Notes: a model not told the origin generated them from the letters alone. Counted from the stretch's first letter, positions 1-5,958 are shown. The stretch is DNA of 9,146 bases from Betaproteobacteria bacterium (GCA_005888865.1 VBCL01000011.1:1-9146), one strand, 5' to 3'. Program-made: numbers and translations.

Positions 1-2
1 AG

Positions 3-689
3 ATCGCCGCCGCCGATTTCATCCTGTCGATCCTGCCGCCGGGCGACGCGGTGGCGCTGGCGCAGCGCTTTGGCGGGCCGCTCACGGCCAGCAACAGCAA
101 GCCGGTCTATGTCGACTGCAACGCGGTCGCCCCGCGCACCGCCGAGCGCATCGCCGCCGCGATCGCGCCGACTGGTGCCCCTTTCGTCGACGCCGGCATC
201 ATCGGCGCGCCGCCGAAAGCAAACGACGCCGGCCCGCGCATCTATGCCTCCGGTCCGCACGCGGCGCGCTTTGCCGCGCTGAAAGAGTTCGGTCTCGACA
301 TTCGCGTGCTCGGCGGACCGATGAGCGCGGCTTCGGCGCTGAAGATGTCCTATGCGGGCATCACCAAAGGCACGCAGGCCTTGGGCGCGGCGATGCTGCT
401 CGCGGCAACCCGCGGCGGCACGGCGGACGCGCTGTTCGCGGAGTTGCAAAGCAGCCAGCCGCAGATATTGGCCTGGCTCAAGCGCAGCTTGGCGCAGATG
501 CCGCCCAAAGCCTACCGCTGGGTTGCGGAAATGCACGAGATCGCCGATTTCGTCGGCGAAGACCCCTCCGCGCACGAGCTCTATCTCGGCGCCGCGCATT
601 TCTACGAGCAGATCGCGCGCGATTTTGCGCGCGAGAAGAAGGACGTCGCGGCGCTCGAGGCGTTTTTGAGCAAGGGCGCAGATCCGTAG
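3..689 (+). CDS. NAD(P)-dependent dehydrogenase, DUF1932 type (3' part)
   Basis: Only the last 228 codons are visible; the reading frame is open to the window edge, so the real start lies upstream and the GTG at 51 is internal. The fragment begins in the end of a Rossmann NAD(P)-binding domain (FILSILPPGDAV, then YVDCNAVAPRTAERI and FVDAGIIGAPP). It continues into an all-helical C-terminal domain. The stretch GGPMSAASALKMSYAGITKG resembles the junction of 6-phosphogluconate / 3-hydroxyisobutyrate dehydrogenase relatives that carry the DUF1932 domain, and the Lys of ALKMSYAG (codon 342-344) sits where that superfamily keeps its catalytic lysine. Family knowledge predicts NAD(P)-dependent oxidation of a beta-hydroxyacid in the cytoplasm; the substrate cannot be read from the sequence. 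The nucleotide-binding GxGxxG should lie upstream and was not seen. Confident on family, not on substrate. Confidence 0.88.
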   Translation: MAAADFILSILPPGDAVALAQRFGGPLTASNSKPVYVDCNAVAPRTAERIAAAIAPTGAPFVDAGIIGAPPKANDAGPRIYASGPHAARFAALKEFGLDIRVLGGPMSAASALKMSYAGITKGTQALGAAMLLAATRGGTADALFAELQSSQPQILAWLKRSLAQMPPKAYRWVAEMHEIADFVGEDPSAHELYLGAAHFYEQIARDFAREKKDVAALEAFLSKGADP

Positions 690-690
690 C

Positions 691-748
691 ATGGGTTGCG
701 CCCTAAGGCCGTTTACGCCCGTCTTCGACGGGCTACGGCAAAACCCAT
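691..748. repeat. Long imperfect hairpin just after the dehydrogenase stop
   Basis: Three nested inverted arms were seen. ATGGGTT (691-697) pairs with AACCCAT (742-748), GCCGT (708-712) with ACGGC (735-739), and GCCCGTC (717-723) with GACGGGC (727-733) around a TTC loop. It starts two bases after the stop codon of the upstream gene, so it may act as a transcription end or protect the 3' end, although no T-run follows. The CGTCTTCGACG core recurs at 1779-1793, so it is also a repeat-family member. Confidence 0.6.
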
Positions 749-785
749 CAGCGAATCGCCCAAGGCTCGTTTCCCTAGCCCTGGA

Positions 786-815
786 TCCCGGCGCTCCGCT
801 TCGCTCCGGCCGGGA
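786..815. repeat. Intergenic palindrome (TCCCGGC/GCCGGGA arms)
   Basis: TCCCGGC (786-792) pairs exactly with GCCGGGA (809-815) around a 16-base centre rich in CGCTTCGCTCC. It lies in the 144-bp gap between the convergent dehydrogenase and esterase genes, 18 bp beyond the esterase stop. The form is that of a common REP-like element of alphaproteobacterial intergenic DNA. It could serve as a bidirectional transcription end, but no T-run was seen. Confidence 0.55.
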
Positions 816-833
816 CAGGTGCATCCCGAAACC

Positions 834-1685
834 TCACAGCCGCTCCTGTAAGAAGCGCATGAGGCGCGGCGCCAGAAAGCCGGAATAGCTCCGAGCCTCC
901 TCGATCGGGTCGTTGAGCCAATAATGCGGCGCGCCCTGCACGATGCAGGGGCGCACGAAAAAGTTGGCTTGCTTGAGCCGCAATAGGAATGCGTCGGTCT
1001 GCGCGCGGCGGTTGACGAGGTCGTCCTCGGTGCCCACGGCCAGAAACACGCCGATCTGGTTGTTGGCGAAGGTCGCGTAATTGATCGGCGAGGCATCGAA
1101 ATAGCGCTGCGGATCGTCCATCGGCACGCAGCCCATAAAATTCTCGATGTTGTTCTCGCGCGGACTCTGCAGCTGGTAGCGCTGCCACATCTCGACGAGA
1201 TCGTAGACGCCGTAGACGCCGACGAATGCCTTCACCTTGGTGCTCGCCGCGGCATGGGCATCGCCCGGATAGGCGTCTTTGAACTTGTCTGCCCCGAGCG
1301 CCGCGAGCGCGGTGAGATGCGCGCCGGCGGAAGCGCCGAAGAGGCCGATGCGCGCGGGATCGAGCTTGAACTCGCCCGCGCTGCCGCGCACGAATTGCAC
1401 CGCCGCGCGAACGTCAGTGACCGCCTGCGGAAACATTTTCCGGCCCTTCGTCGCGAGGCGATAGCTGATCGCGAACAGCGCATAACCGCGCGCGGCGAGA
1501 TAAGGTCCCCAATACTGGAAGGCGCTGCGCGCGCCCGCCTGCCATCCGCCGCCATGGGCGGCAACGAGCGCGGGAAACGGCCCGGCGCCGGCGGGCAGAT
1601 AAAGGTCGCCCGCGAGCGCAACGCCATCGTGGGTGGCGTAGGTAATGCCGCTACGGGTTTCGATTTGTTGTTGGGATGTGGGCAT
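834..1685 (-). CDS. Alpha/beta hydrolase (esterase/lipase, HSL/BD-FAE-like)
   Basis: This 283-residue protein shows the full set of marks of a carboxylesterase of the hormone-sensitive-lipase or BD-FAE-like group. The oxyanion-hole motif HGGGW is at 44-48, the nucleophile elbow GASAG at 117-121 (Ser119), an acid at Asp221 or Asp222 in GTEDDLV, and the catalytic His254 in GAPHYW. Length is normal for the family. Expected role is hydrolysis of a carboxylic ester of unknown structure; no signal peptide is visible, so a cytoplasmic site is likely. The start is supported by GAGGAA five bases upstream of the ATG on the minus strand. It lies downstream of the glutathione transferase gene on the same strand, but the 245-bp gap between them is full of palindromes, so co-transcription is uncertain. 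Confidence 0.9.
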   Translation of the reverse strand: MPTSQQQIETRSGITYATHDGVALAGDLYLPAGAGPFPALVAAHGGGWQAGARSAFQYWGPYLAARGYALFAISYRLATKGRKMFPQAVTDVRAAVQFVRGSAGEFKLDPARIGLFGASAGAHLTALAALGADKFKDAYPGDAHAAASTKVKAFVGVYGVYDLVEMWQRYQLQSPRENNIENFMGCVPMDDPQRYFDASPINYATFANNQIGVFLAVGTEDDLVNRRAQTDAFLLRLKQANFFVRPCIVQGAPHYWLNDPIEEARSYSGFLAPRLMRFLQERL

Positions 1686-1714
1686 TGCGTTTCCTCATGG
1701 GCGCACGGTGCGCG

Positions 1715-1814
1715 ACCCTCGCCCCGCGTAGCGAAGCGAAGCGGGGAGAGGGTGGCCTGAGCCTTAAGCGCGTTCACGCGCGTCTTCGACGCGTATGGCG
1801 AAGGCCGGGTGAGG
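1715..1814 (-). repeat. Composite palindromic element, CCCTCGCCCCGC type, minus orientation
   Basis: ACCCTCGCCCCGC (1715-1727) pairs with GCGGGGAGAGGGT (1741-1753) with a single mismatch, around TAGCGAAGC-type sequence. Read on the minus strand, the element runs CCTCACCCGG, a variable middle stem, ACCCTCTCCCCGC, loop, GCGGGGCGAGGGT. The same order occurs in the elements ending at 1923 and 5831. Here the middle is the CGTCTTCGACG hairpin described separately. It starts about 30 bp upstream of the esterase ATG, so it probably contributes to the esterase leader. Confidence 0.65.
1761..1800. repeat. CGTCTTCGACG hairpin, second copy
   Basis: CGCGTC (1779-1784) pairs with GACGCG (1788-1793) around a TTC loop. 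It is flanked by CCTTAAG and TATGGC, which match CCCTAAG and TACGGC around the copy at 691-748. The two copies differ in the stem bases while keeping pairing, which suggests a conserved RNA or DNA structure. It is nested inside the larger element 1715-1814. Confidence 0.5.
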
Positions 1815-1862
1815 AGCACCTGGCAACGCGAATCAAGCCCGCACACCTGCTCGCGTTTAGCC

Positions 1863-1923
1863 CCTCACCCGGCTCGCGCCTTCGGCGCTCGCCACCCTCT
1901 CCCCGCTAACGCGGGGCGAGGGT
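1863..1923 (+). repeat. Composite palindromic element, CCCTCGCCCCGC type, plus orientation
   Basis: CCTCACCCGG (1863-1872) is followed by a middle imperfect stem (GGCTCGCGCC ... GGCGCTCGCC). Then ACCCTCTCCCCGC (1894-1906), loop TAAC and GCGGGGCGAGGGT (1911-1923) form a long hairpin with one mismatch. It ends seven bases beyond the glutathione transferase stop, a position suited to ending or stabilising that transcript. It faces the inverted copy at 1715-1814, and its CCTCACCCGG pairs exactly with CCGGGTGAGG at 1805-1814. Confidence 0.65.
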
Positions 1924-1930
1924 CAGAACC

Positions 1931-2629
1931 TCAGGCGCGGGCGTAGCGGCCGCGGTTGAAGAAGCGGTCCTTGTCCTCTTCGGAGGCGGTTTCGCGGTTC
2001 GATTTGATGACGGAAACTTTTGCGAGCGCGGCCTTGACCGCGGGACGCTCGCTGATCGCGTTGAACCAGCGCGCGAGATTCGGATTGTCTTCCCACTTTA
2101 CGCCCTGCGCATCGTGGTTGCGCGTCCACGGGAAGGTGGCGATGTCGGCGATGGAGTACTCCTGCCCGCCGAGATACGGCACCTGGCCGAGCCGTGTCTC
2201 CAAAAGCTCGTAGAGGCGCTTGAGCTCCGAGTTGTAGCGCCCCATTGCATAATCATTGCCCTTGGGCGCGAACAACTTGAAATGCGTCCACTGCCCGAAC
2301 ATTGGCCCGACCCCGGTGAGCTGGATCAGCAGCCACTGCAGCACTTCGTATCTTTTCGCCATGTCTTTCGGCAGAAACTTTCCGGACTTCTCGGCGAGGT
2401 ACATGAGAATCGCGCCGGACTCGATCACTGTGAACGGCTTGCCGCCCGGACCCTCGTGATCGACGATCGCCGGGATCTTGTTGTTGGGGTTGATCTTGGA
2501 AAATTCCGGCTTGTACTGCTCGCCCTTCCAGACGTCGACGAAGTGCTCCTTGTAGAGGAGCCCGCATTCTTCGAGCATGACGTAGATTTTCTGCACGTTC
2601 GGGCTGGTGAGCGCGTAAAGATCGATCAT
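1931..2629 (-). CDS. Glutathione transferase family protein, YfcG-like
   Basis: The 232-residue product closely resembles E. coli YfcG, a nu-class glutathione transferase acting as a disulfide-bond oxidoreductase. It shares the opening MIDLY, the Thr/Ser-Pro-Asn signature (Ser9-Pro10-Asn11), NPNNKIPAIVDH (47-58, with cis-Pro53), ESGAILMYLAEK (70-81), LQWL, GPMFGQ (108-113) and the C-terminal-domain N-cap YSIADIA (158-164). Residues 1-80 form the thioredoxin-like domain and about 90-205 the helical domain. The tail after 205 is charged and somewhat longer than in YfcG. Expected role: cytoplasmic glutathione-dependent reduction or detoxification. I chose ATG 2629 over the farther ATG at 2695 because the family starts at MIDLY and the extra 22 codons translate a palindromic repeat (2669-2691). 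AGGGG lies about eight bases upstream. Confidence 0.9.
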   Translation of the reverse strand: MIDLYALTSPNVQKIYVMLEECGLLYKEHFVDVWKGEQYKPEFSKINPNNKIPAIVDHEGPGGKPFTVIESGAILMYLAEKSGKFLPKDMAKRYEVLQWLLIQLTGVGPMFGQWTHFKLFAPKGNDYAMGRYNSELKRLYELLETRLGQVPYLGGQEYSIADIATFPWTRNHDAQGVKWEDNPNLARWFNAISERPAVKAALAKVSVIKSNRETASEEDKDRFFNRGRYARA

Positions 2630-2668
2630 GGGATGTGCCCCTACTCTTGCGGTTTTCAGCAGATCGTC

Positions 2669-2691
2669 ATGCGCGGACCTGATCCGCGCAT
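2669..2691 (-). repeat. TCAAG-loop type palindrome, minus orientation
   Basis: ATGCGCGGA (2669-2677) and TCCGCGCAT (2683-2691) form a perfect nine-base stem with a five-base loop. On the minus strand it reads GGATGCGCGGATCAGGTCC, the same layout as the copies at 2726 and 3771. It lies in the leader of the glutathione transferase gene and creates the false N-terminal extension of that frame. Confidence 0.65.
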
Positions 2692-2725
2692 CCATCTTCT
2701 AGGCAAAAAGTGTTTACGATGATGG

Positions 2726-2748
2726 ATTGCCGGGTCAAGCCCGGCAAT
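2726..2748 (+). repeat. TCAAG-loop type palindrome
   Basis: ATTGCCGGG (2726-2734), loop TCAAG and CCCGGCAAT (2740-2748) form a perfect stem of nine. It is preceded by GATGG, as are the sister copies. Together with the inverted copy at 2669-2691 it forms a facing pair 34 bp apart, the arrangement of REP pairs in a BIME. Confidence 0.65.
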
Positions 2749-2770
2749 GGCGGAATGTCTTCACGCCGGA

Positions 2771-2905
2771 GGGTGGGCATTGCCCTCGCGACCTTGACCG
2801 CGCGCATAGTCGTCGGCGCAATGCCCACGCGTTGTTCCGCGTGGGCAAAATCACCGACAGGTTTACATGACCCGCTTTCCTAGCGACGCGATTTTGCCCA
2901 CCCTA
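2771..2905. repeat. Four-arm composite GTGGGCA palindrome
   Basis: Three exact inverted repeats interlock. GTGGGCATTGC (2773-2783) pairs with GCAATGCCCAC (2818-2828). GTGGGCAAAATC (2841-2852) pairs with GATTTTGCCCAC (2890-2901). The inner halves also pair with each other as TGCCCACGCG (2822-2831) and CGCGTGGGCA (2838-2847) around TTGTTC. The element fills the leader region of the RraA-like gene, ending about 65 bp before its ATG. It can fold either as two side-by-side hairpins or as one central hairpin. A weak -10-like TATAGA at 2934-2939 follows it, with no good -35. Confidence 0.6.
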
Positions 2906-2970
2906 GCCACGGTTCTTTCGCCGGATCAGACGATATAGAGTGTGCGCCGCGGCGATACTGGAAATCGAAG

Positions 2971-3714
2971 ATGGCCGAGAGCAAGCGACTGACCGGCCGC
3001 ATCGCGGCTGAACACATCAAGTTGATGGCGGTGCCGCGCCCGCCGCAGGGCGCCGTCGCGCGGCTCATCGCGCTCGGCGATGCAACCGGCATCATTTCCG
3101 ACACCATGGACGAGCTCGGCATCGCGGCGGGGGTGATCGCCGCCTCCGTGCTCAAGCCGACCATTGCCGGCCGCACGATCGCCGGGCCGGCGCTGACCGT
3201 GCGCAACATTCTTCAGCGCATTGATCCGATCGAGGGCGCGCGGCAGCACGTCAATCGCATGGCCGAGTTCGAGGCGCACAACCTCGCGCAGCAAGGCGAC
3301 GTGCTGGTGGTCCAAGGTGTGGCCAACGTCTCCAACATGGGCGGCATTTCCGCGCAAACCGGCAAACGCCAGGGCGAGATCGGCGCGATTGTTGAAGGCG
3401 GCGTGCGCGACATCGCCCATTCCCGCGCGATCGGCTATCCGATCTGGGCGCGCGATCTCACCCCGGTCACCGGGAAGTGGCGCATCGAGACGGTGGAGAT
3501 CAACGGCCCCATCGAGATCGGCGCGGTGCGCGTTGCGCCCGGCGATCTCGTCGTCGCCGACGACACCGGCGTGTGCTTCATTCCGCGCGATGTCGTGCTC
3601 GAGGTGCTCGACACGGCCGAGCAGAAGGCGAAGGCGGAAGCCGTGCGCTGCAAGGCGATCGACGATGGCGTGCCGGTGCCCGACATCTCCCGCGCGACGT
3701 ATGGGCAGAAGTAG
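2971..3714 (+). CDS. RraA-like protein (HMG/CHA aldolase superfamily)
   Basis: This 247-residue protein is a member of the RraA / 4-hydroxy-4-methyl-2-oxoglutarate aldolase fold. Marks are ATGIISDTMDELG (38-50), the repeated GDVLVV/GDLVVAD strands (109-114, 191-197), the core IVEGGVRDIAHSRAIGYPIW (140-159) with Arg146-Asp147, and DDTGVCFIP (197-205). Characterised metal-dependent pyruvate aldolases of this superfamily carry a D-x20-RD motif. Here Arg-Asp is present but the position 21 before Arg146 is Gly125 (MGG), as in the broad RraA-like subgroup of unclear function. Likely reactions are aldol cleavage or decarboxylation of a 4-carboxy-2-oxoacid; inhibition of RNase E, as for E. coli RraA, is not supported by context. 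Length is somewhat above the usual 160-230 residues, with about 30 extra N-terminal residues. The ATG at 2971 is preceded by a weak GGAA; Met19 (3025) is the alternative start. Confidence 0.85.
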   Translation: MAESKRLTGRIAAEHIKLMAVPRPPQGAVARLIALGDATGIISDTMDELGIAAGVIAASVLKPTIAGRTIAGPALTVRNILQRIDPIEGARQHVNRMAEFEAHNLAQQGDVLVVQGVANVSNMGGISAQTGKRQGEIGAIVEGGVRDIAHSRAIGYPIWARDLTPVTGKWRIETVEINGPIEIGAVRVAPGDLVVADDTGVCFIPRDVVLEVLDTAEQKAKAEAVRCKAIDDGVPVPDISRATYGQK

Positions 3715-3770
3715 CTATCGAGTCATGCTGCGCCATCGCGTTCGTAAAAGCTCCTTGCGAAGAGTGATGG

Positions 3771-3793
3771 ATGCGCGGGTCAAGCCCGCGCAT
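3771..3793 (+). repeat. TCAAG-loop type palindrome, third copy
   Basis: ATGCGCGGG (3771-3779), loop TCAAG (3780-3784) and CCCGCGCAT (3785-3793) form a perfect stem of nine. It is preceded by GATGG like its relatives at 2669-2691 and 2726-2748. It lies 57 bp downstream of the RraA-like stop, in the gap between that gene and the convergent decapeptide-repeat gene. Confidence 0.65.
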
Positions 3794-3805
3794 GACCGTG
3801 TAGCA

Positions 3806-3889
3806 CTTGTAGCCCGCATGAGCGAAGCGAAATGCGGGGCAAAGGCGCATCAGATCCCGGATGTCGCTTCGCTCATCCGGGCTACTCGT
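3806..3889 (+). repeat. 84-bp REP pair (GTAGCCCG type), copy 1
   Basis: Two facing hairpins: GTAGCCCGCAT with ATGCGGG (3809-3838, stem CCCGCAT/ATGCGGG) and CCCGGATGTCGC with CATCCGGGCTAC (3856-3885, stem CCCGGAT/ATCCGGG). By eye it matches 5875-5958 without gaps at 76 of 84 positions, and nearly all differences fall in the spacer. It lies 50 bp beyond the stop of the minus-strand decapeptide gene and about 90 bp beyond the plus-strand RraA-like stop, so it may terminate either transcript. Confidence 0.7.
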
Positions 3890-3938
3890 TACTCGCGAAG
3901 CGCAGCGCCGCGGTCTCCTGCCGTAGAGCAGCTCCCGT

Positions 3939-5483
3939 CTAGCGACCCTGCCCTTTGCGCTTGCGCTTCGGCATTTGCGCCCTCGCCTCTTTCTCCATGC
4001 GAGCGGGCAACTTGCGCAGCGCCGCCGGCCTCGGCGTGCGACGGCTCGCATTGGCCAGCAGCGACCGACGCGTATCGAACTTGGCAAAACGCCGGTATCC
4101 CTTGATGTCCTTGCGCCGGCCGACGATGCGATAGGAAAACGCGATGCTCGATTTGCCGCCTGCGAGCTCGCGCACCTCGAAGCTGTTCGACCGCTTGCGG
4201 TAAACGTAGAGCCCGCGGCAATCGCCTTCGGGCGTCACGAACACGCGATAGTCGCCGCGCTTGATCGCTTTGGCGAAATCCGCATCGAAATTGACGACGG
4301 CGCGACCGCGCTTGAGCTTCGCACTGCCGAAATCCTCGAACCAAAGCTCCGGGCTCTCGACGCAATAGAGCATGCGCTGGGTGCCGTCGGGGAAGGGCAC
4401 GGCGGCGCTCTTCGTGCCGCCTACAACTACGAAGTTGCCAAAGAAAATACCGGCGTAGGAAGCGGCATTAGTCGAGTGGCCGACGAGGCCGACCCCGGCG
4501 CTGGAAAAGCCGTAGACGCCGACCTGCGCCCGCGATGTCCCGATCACGCCGGGTTGCGCGTCGGAACTGCCAATGACGCCCGCGATGCTTGGAAGATTGG
4601 GATTGGGAATCGAGGGCCCCTGAGAGCCGGAAATTGCGAGAATGCCGGAATTAGCTCCGGATACGGCAGACACGCCGGCGGATTTCTGTGATGTGGCGGA
4701 AACGCCGGCACTCGTCTGCGATGTCGCAACGACGCCGAAGCTGTTTTGCGAAACGGCGACGACGCCGGAAGCGTCGCGTGAGGTGCCGGTGACGCCGCCG
4801 GTATAATTGAGTTTCGGATCGAATGTCGGGGCGGGACCCGACTGGCCGAGGACCCCGGACGCTTTGAATGACGAACCGGCGACGCCGAAGCCCTCTGTGG
4901 CGGTGCCCCACACGCCGGCCGGAACTGAACGTTGGTCGCCGCCCCTGCCCGGGTTGTTCGGGTCGGTGAAGCGTGGCCCGAACGGAAATCCGCCCGTCTG
5001 GCCGAGGACGCCGTATGCGCGCCGCGACGCACCCCATACGCCGGTCGATGTGTCCGATTCACCTCCCACACCATTATCGAGTTGTGACCAGCCGCGGACG
5101 CCGGCGGTCAGTCTCGACGCGCCAAACACTCCGGCCACAAGACCCGGAGGAAGCCCCGAAACATCGCCGCACTGCCCGTAAACACCGGGCTGTAGAGCGT
5201 CGGTGGTCCCGGCCATGCCGGTGAATTGCAAGGACGTACCGAGGACGCCGGCATTATTCGTGTAAGCGTTTGTTGCTGGTCCGGTAGTATTGCCGTCGTC
5301 GGCACCGGCGCCGGCATATGCAAACACGCCATACCTGTTGCCGCCCACCGAGCAACCGATTCTGAAGTTCGGGTCATTCCCAGCGGTCATAGTGACGAAG
5401 CCAAAGCTGCTCGGACCCATCGCTAGGTAGTCGTAGTTGCCGCCGCCATATGCCGCGAACTGATCGTCGTCGGTTACAGACAT
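3939..5483 (-). CDS. Decapeptide (GVxGxSxxxx) repeat protein, function unknown
   Basis: The 514-residue product has four parts. Residues 1-78 are a Gly/Asp/Tyr-rich N-terminus without a signal peptide. Residues 79-346 are ten-residue repeats of the form G-V-x-G-x-S-x-x-x-x, for example GVFGASRLTA, GVRGWSQLDN and GVIGTSRAQV. Residues 368-465 are a compact domain (CVESPELWFEDFG, DYRVFVTPEGDCRGLYV, SFEVRELAGG, SYRIVGRRKDI). I recall this domain at the C-terminus of many bacterial repeat and tail-fibre-like proteins. Residues 467-514 are a tail with 17 Lys/Arg in 48, ending KRKRKGQGR. The regular GV spacing suggests a beta-solenoid rod ending in a binding or assembly domain, which is inference. 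I chose ATG 5483 over the GTG at 5501 because GGGGGTG lies seven bases before it. It is divergent from the giant propeller gene. No enzymatic motif was seen. Confidence 0.8.
   Translation of the reverse strand: MSVTDDDQFAAYGGGNYDYLAMGPSSFGFVTMTAGNDPNFRIGCSVGGNRYGVFAYAGAGADDGNTTGPATNAYTNNAGVLGTSLQFTGMAGTTDALQPGVYGQCGDVSGLPPGLVAGVFGASRLTAGVRGWSQLDNGVGGESDTSTGVWGASRRAYGVLGQTGGFPFGPRFTDPNNPGRGGDQRSVPAGVWGTATEGFGVAGSSFKASGVLGQSGPAPTFDPKLNYTGGVTGTSRDASGVVAVSQNSFGVVATSQTSAGVSATSQKSAGVSAVSGANSGILAISGSQGPSIPNPNLPSIAGVIGSSDAQPGVIGTSRAQVGVYGFSSAGVGLVGHSTNAASYAGIFFGNFVVVGGTKSAAVPFPDGTQRMLYCVESPELWFEDFGSAKLKRGRAVVNFDADFAKAIKRGDYRVFVTPEGDCRGLYVYRKRSNSFEVRELAGGKSSIAFSYRIVGRRKDIKGYRRFAKFDTRRSLLANASRRTPRPAALRKLPARMEKEARAQMPKRKRKGQGR
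4446..5249 (-). repeat. Coding tandem repeat, 30-bp unit (decapeptides)
   Basis: On the plus strand GACGCCGG-like words recur about every 30 bp. These are the reverse complement of the Gly-Val codons that open each decapeptide. The register breaks at three inserts: residues about 162-188 (PFGPRFTDPNNPGRGGDQ), 216-228 and 287-299. The best uninterrupted run is residues 230-289 (4617-4796). Within it, five units in a row (residues 240-289, 4617-4766) replace the second Gly with Ala, giving GVxAxS. Confidence 0.75.
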
Positions 5484-5503
5484 GTGACACCCCCGTTCCA
5501 CGT

Positions 5504-5521
5504 CGCGTGGTCGCCCACGCG
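5504..5521. promoter_or_regulatory. Leader hairpin upstream of the decapeptide gene
   Basis: CGCGTGG (5504-5510) and CCACGCG (5515-5521) form a perfect seven-base stem with loop TCGC. It ends about 20 bp upstream of the chosen ATG, just outside the ribosome-binding site. It could be an operator palindrome or a 5' UTR hairpin affecting translation; chance is also possible in DNA this GC-rich. Confidence 0.3.
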
Positions 5522-5754
5522 ATCATCGAGCGCGACCCTATCGCTCCGGTCTCGGCATGTCACGCACAGCAAACCCTGGGCAGTCTGCAGCGCCAAGAAT
5601 GCTGCCGTCAGATCTGTTTGCCAGTGCCGCAGTCCTTGTCATCAACGATAGGGGCTCTTCAACGCGCTATGACGAGCGCGGGGTGAGCGCGTCCCGCGAC
5701 ACAGTAAGACTCAGCTCTCGGCCGACCGGCGCGCGCCGTCAGCGCTCGGTTTTG

Positions 5755-5831
5755 CCCCTCACCCAGACGAGATTGCGGACGCGAGTCTTGGGCCCTCTCC
5801 CCGCTTCGCTTCGCTGTCGCGGGGCGAGGGC
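5755..5831 (+). repeat. Composite palindromic element, CCCTCGCCCCGC type, third copy
   Basis: CCTCACCC (5757-5764) is followed by a middle stem (CCCAGAC with GTCTTGGG, one bulge). Then GCCCTCTCCCCGC (5792-5804) pairs with GCGGGGCGAGGGC (5819-5831) around a CTTCGCTTCGCT-type loop, with one mismatch. The order is the same as in 1863-1923 and, inverted, in 1715-1814, with a different middle stem in each copy. Confidence 0.65.
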
Positions 5832-5874
5832 ACGTACCGCGCCACGGCGCGATCCGCGCACGAACCAAGTATCG

Positions 5875-5958
5875 CTTGTAGCCCGCATGAGCGCAGCGAA
5901 ATGCGGGCAATGCGCGCCTCAAATCCCGGATGTCGCTTCGCTCATCCGGGCTACTCGT
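5875..5958 (+). repeat. 84-bp REP pair (GTAGCCCG type), copy 2
   Basis: Facing hairpins at 5878-5908 (CCCGCAT/ATGCGGG) and 5925-5954 (CCCGGAT/ATCCGGG). It is the second copy of 3806-3889 in the same orientation, so the pair is a direct repeat bracketing the decapeptide gene. Differences from copy 1 are concentrated in the spacer between the two hairpins, while the stems are unchanged. Confidence 0.7.

Noticed and set aside
51..689. GTG at 51 as the start of the first gene
   Set aside because: The same frame is open to the window edge and codes for the end of a Rossmann fold before position 51, so the gene begins outside the window.
3221..4105. 294-codon plus-strand open frame across the RraA-like 3' end and the following gap
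   Set aside because: It is a shifted frame over the RraA-like gene and then runs through palindromic repeats into the opposite strand of the decapeptide gene. The product is Arg/Ser/Ala-rich with no motif.
4446..5249. Words such as GACGCCGG recurring about every 30 bp, superficially CRISPR-like
   Set aside because: The period equals ten codons and the frame encodes regular GVxGxS decapeptides. The repeated word is only about 8 bp and there are no conserved full-length repeats with unrelated spacers.
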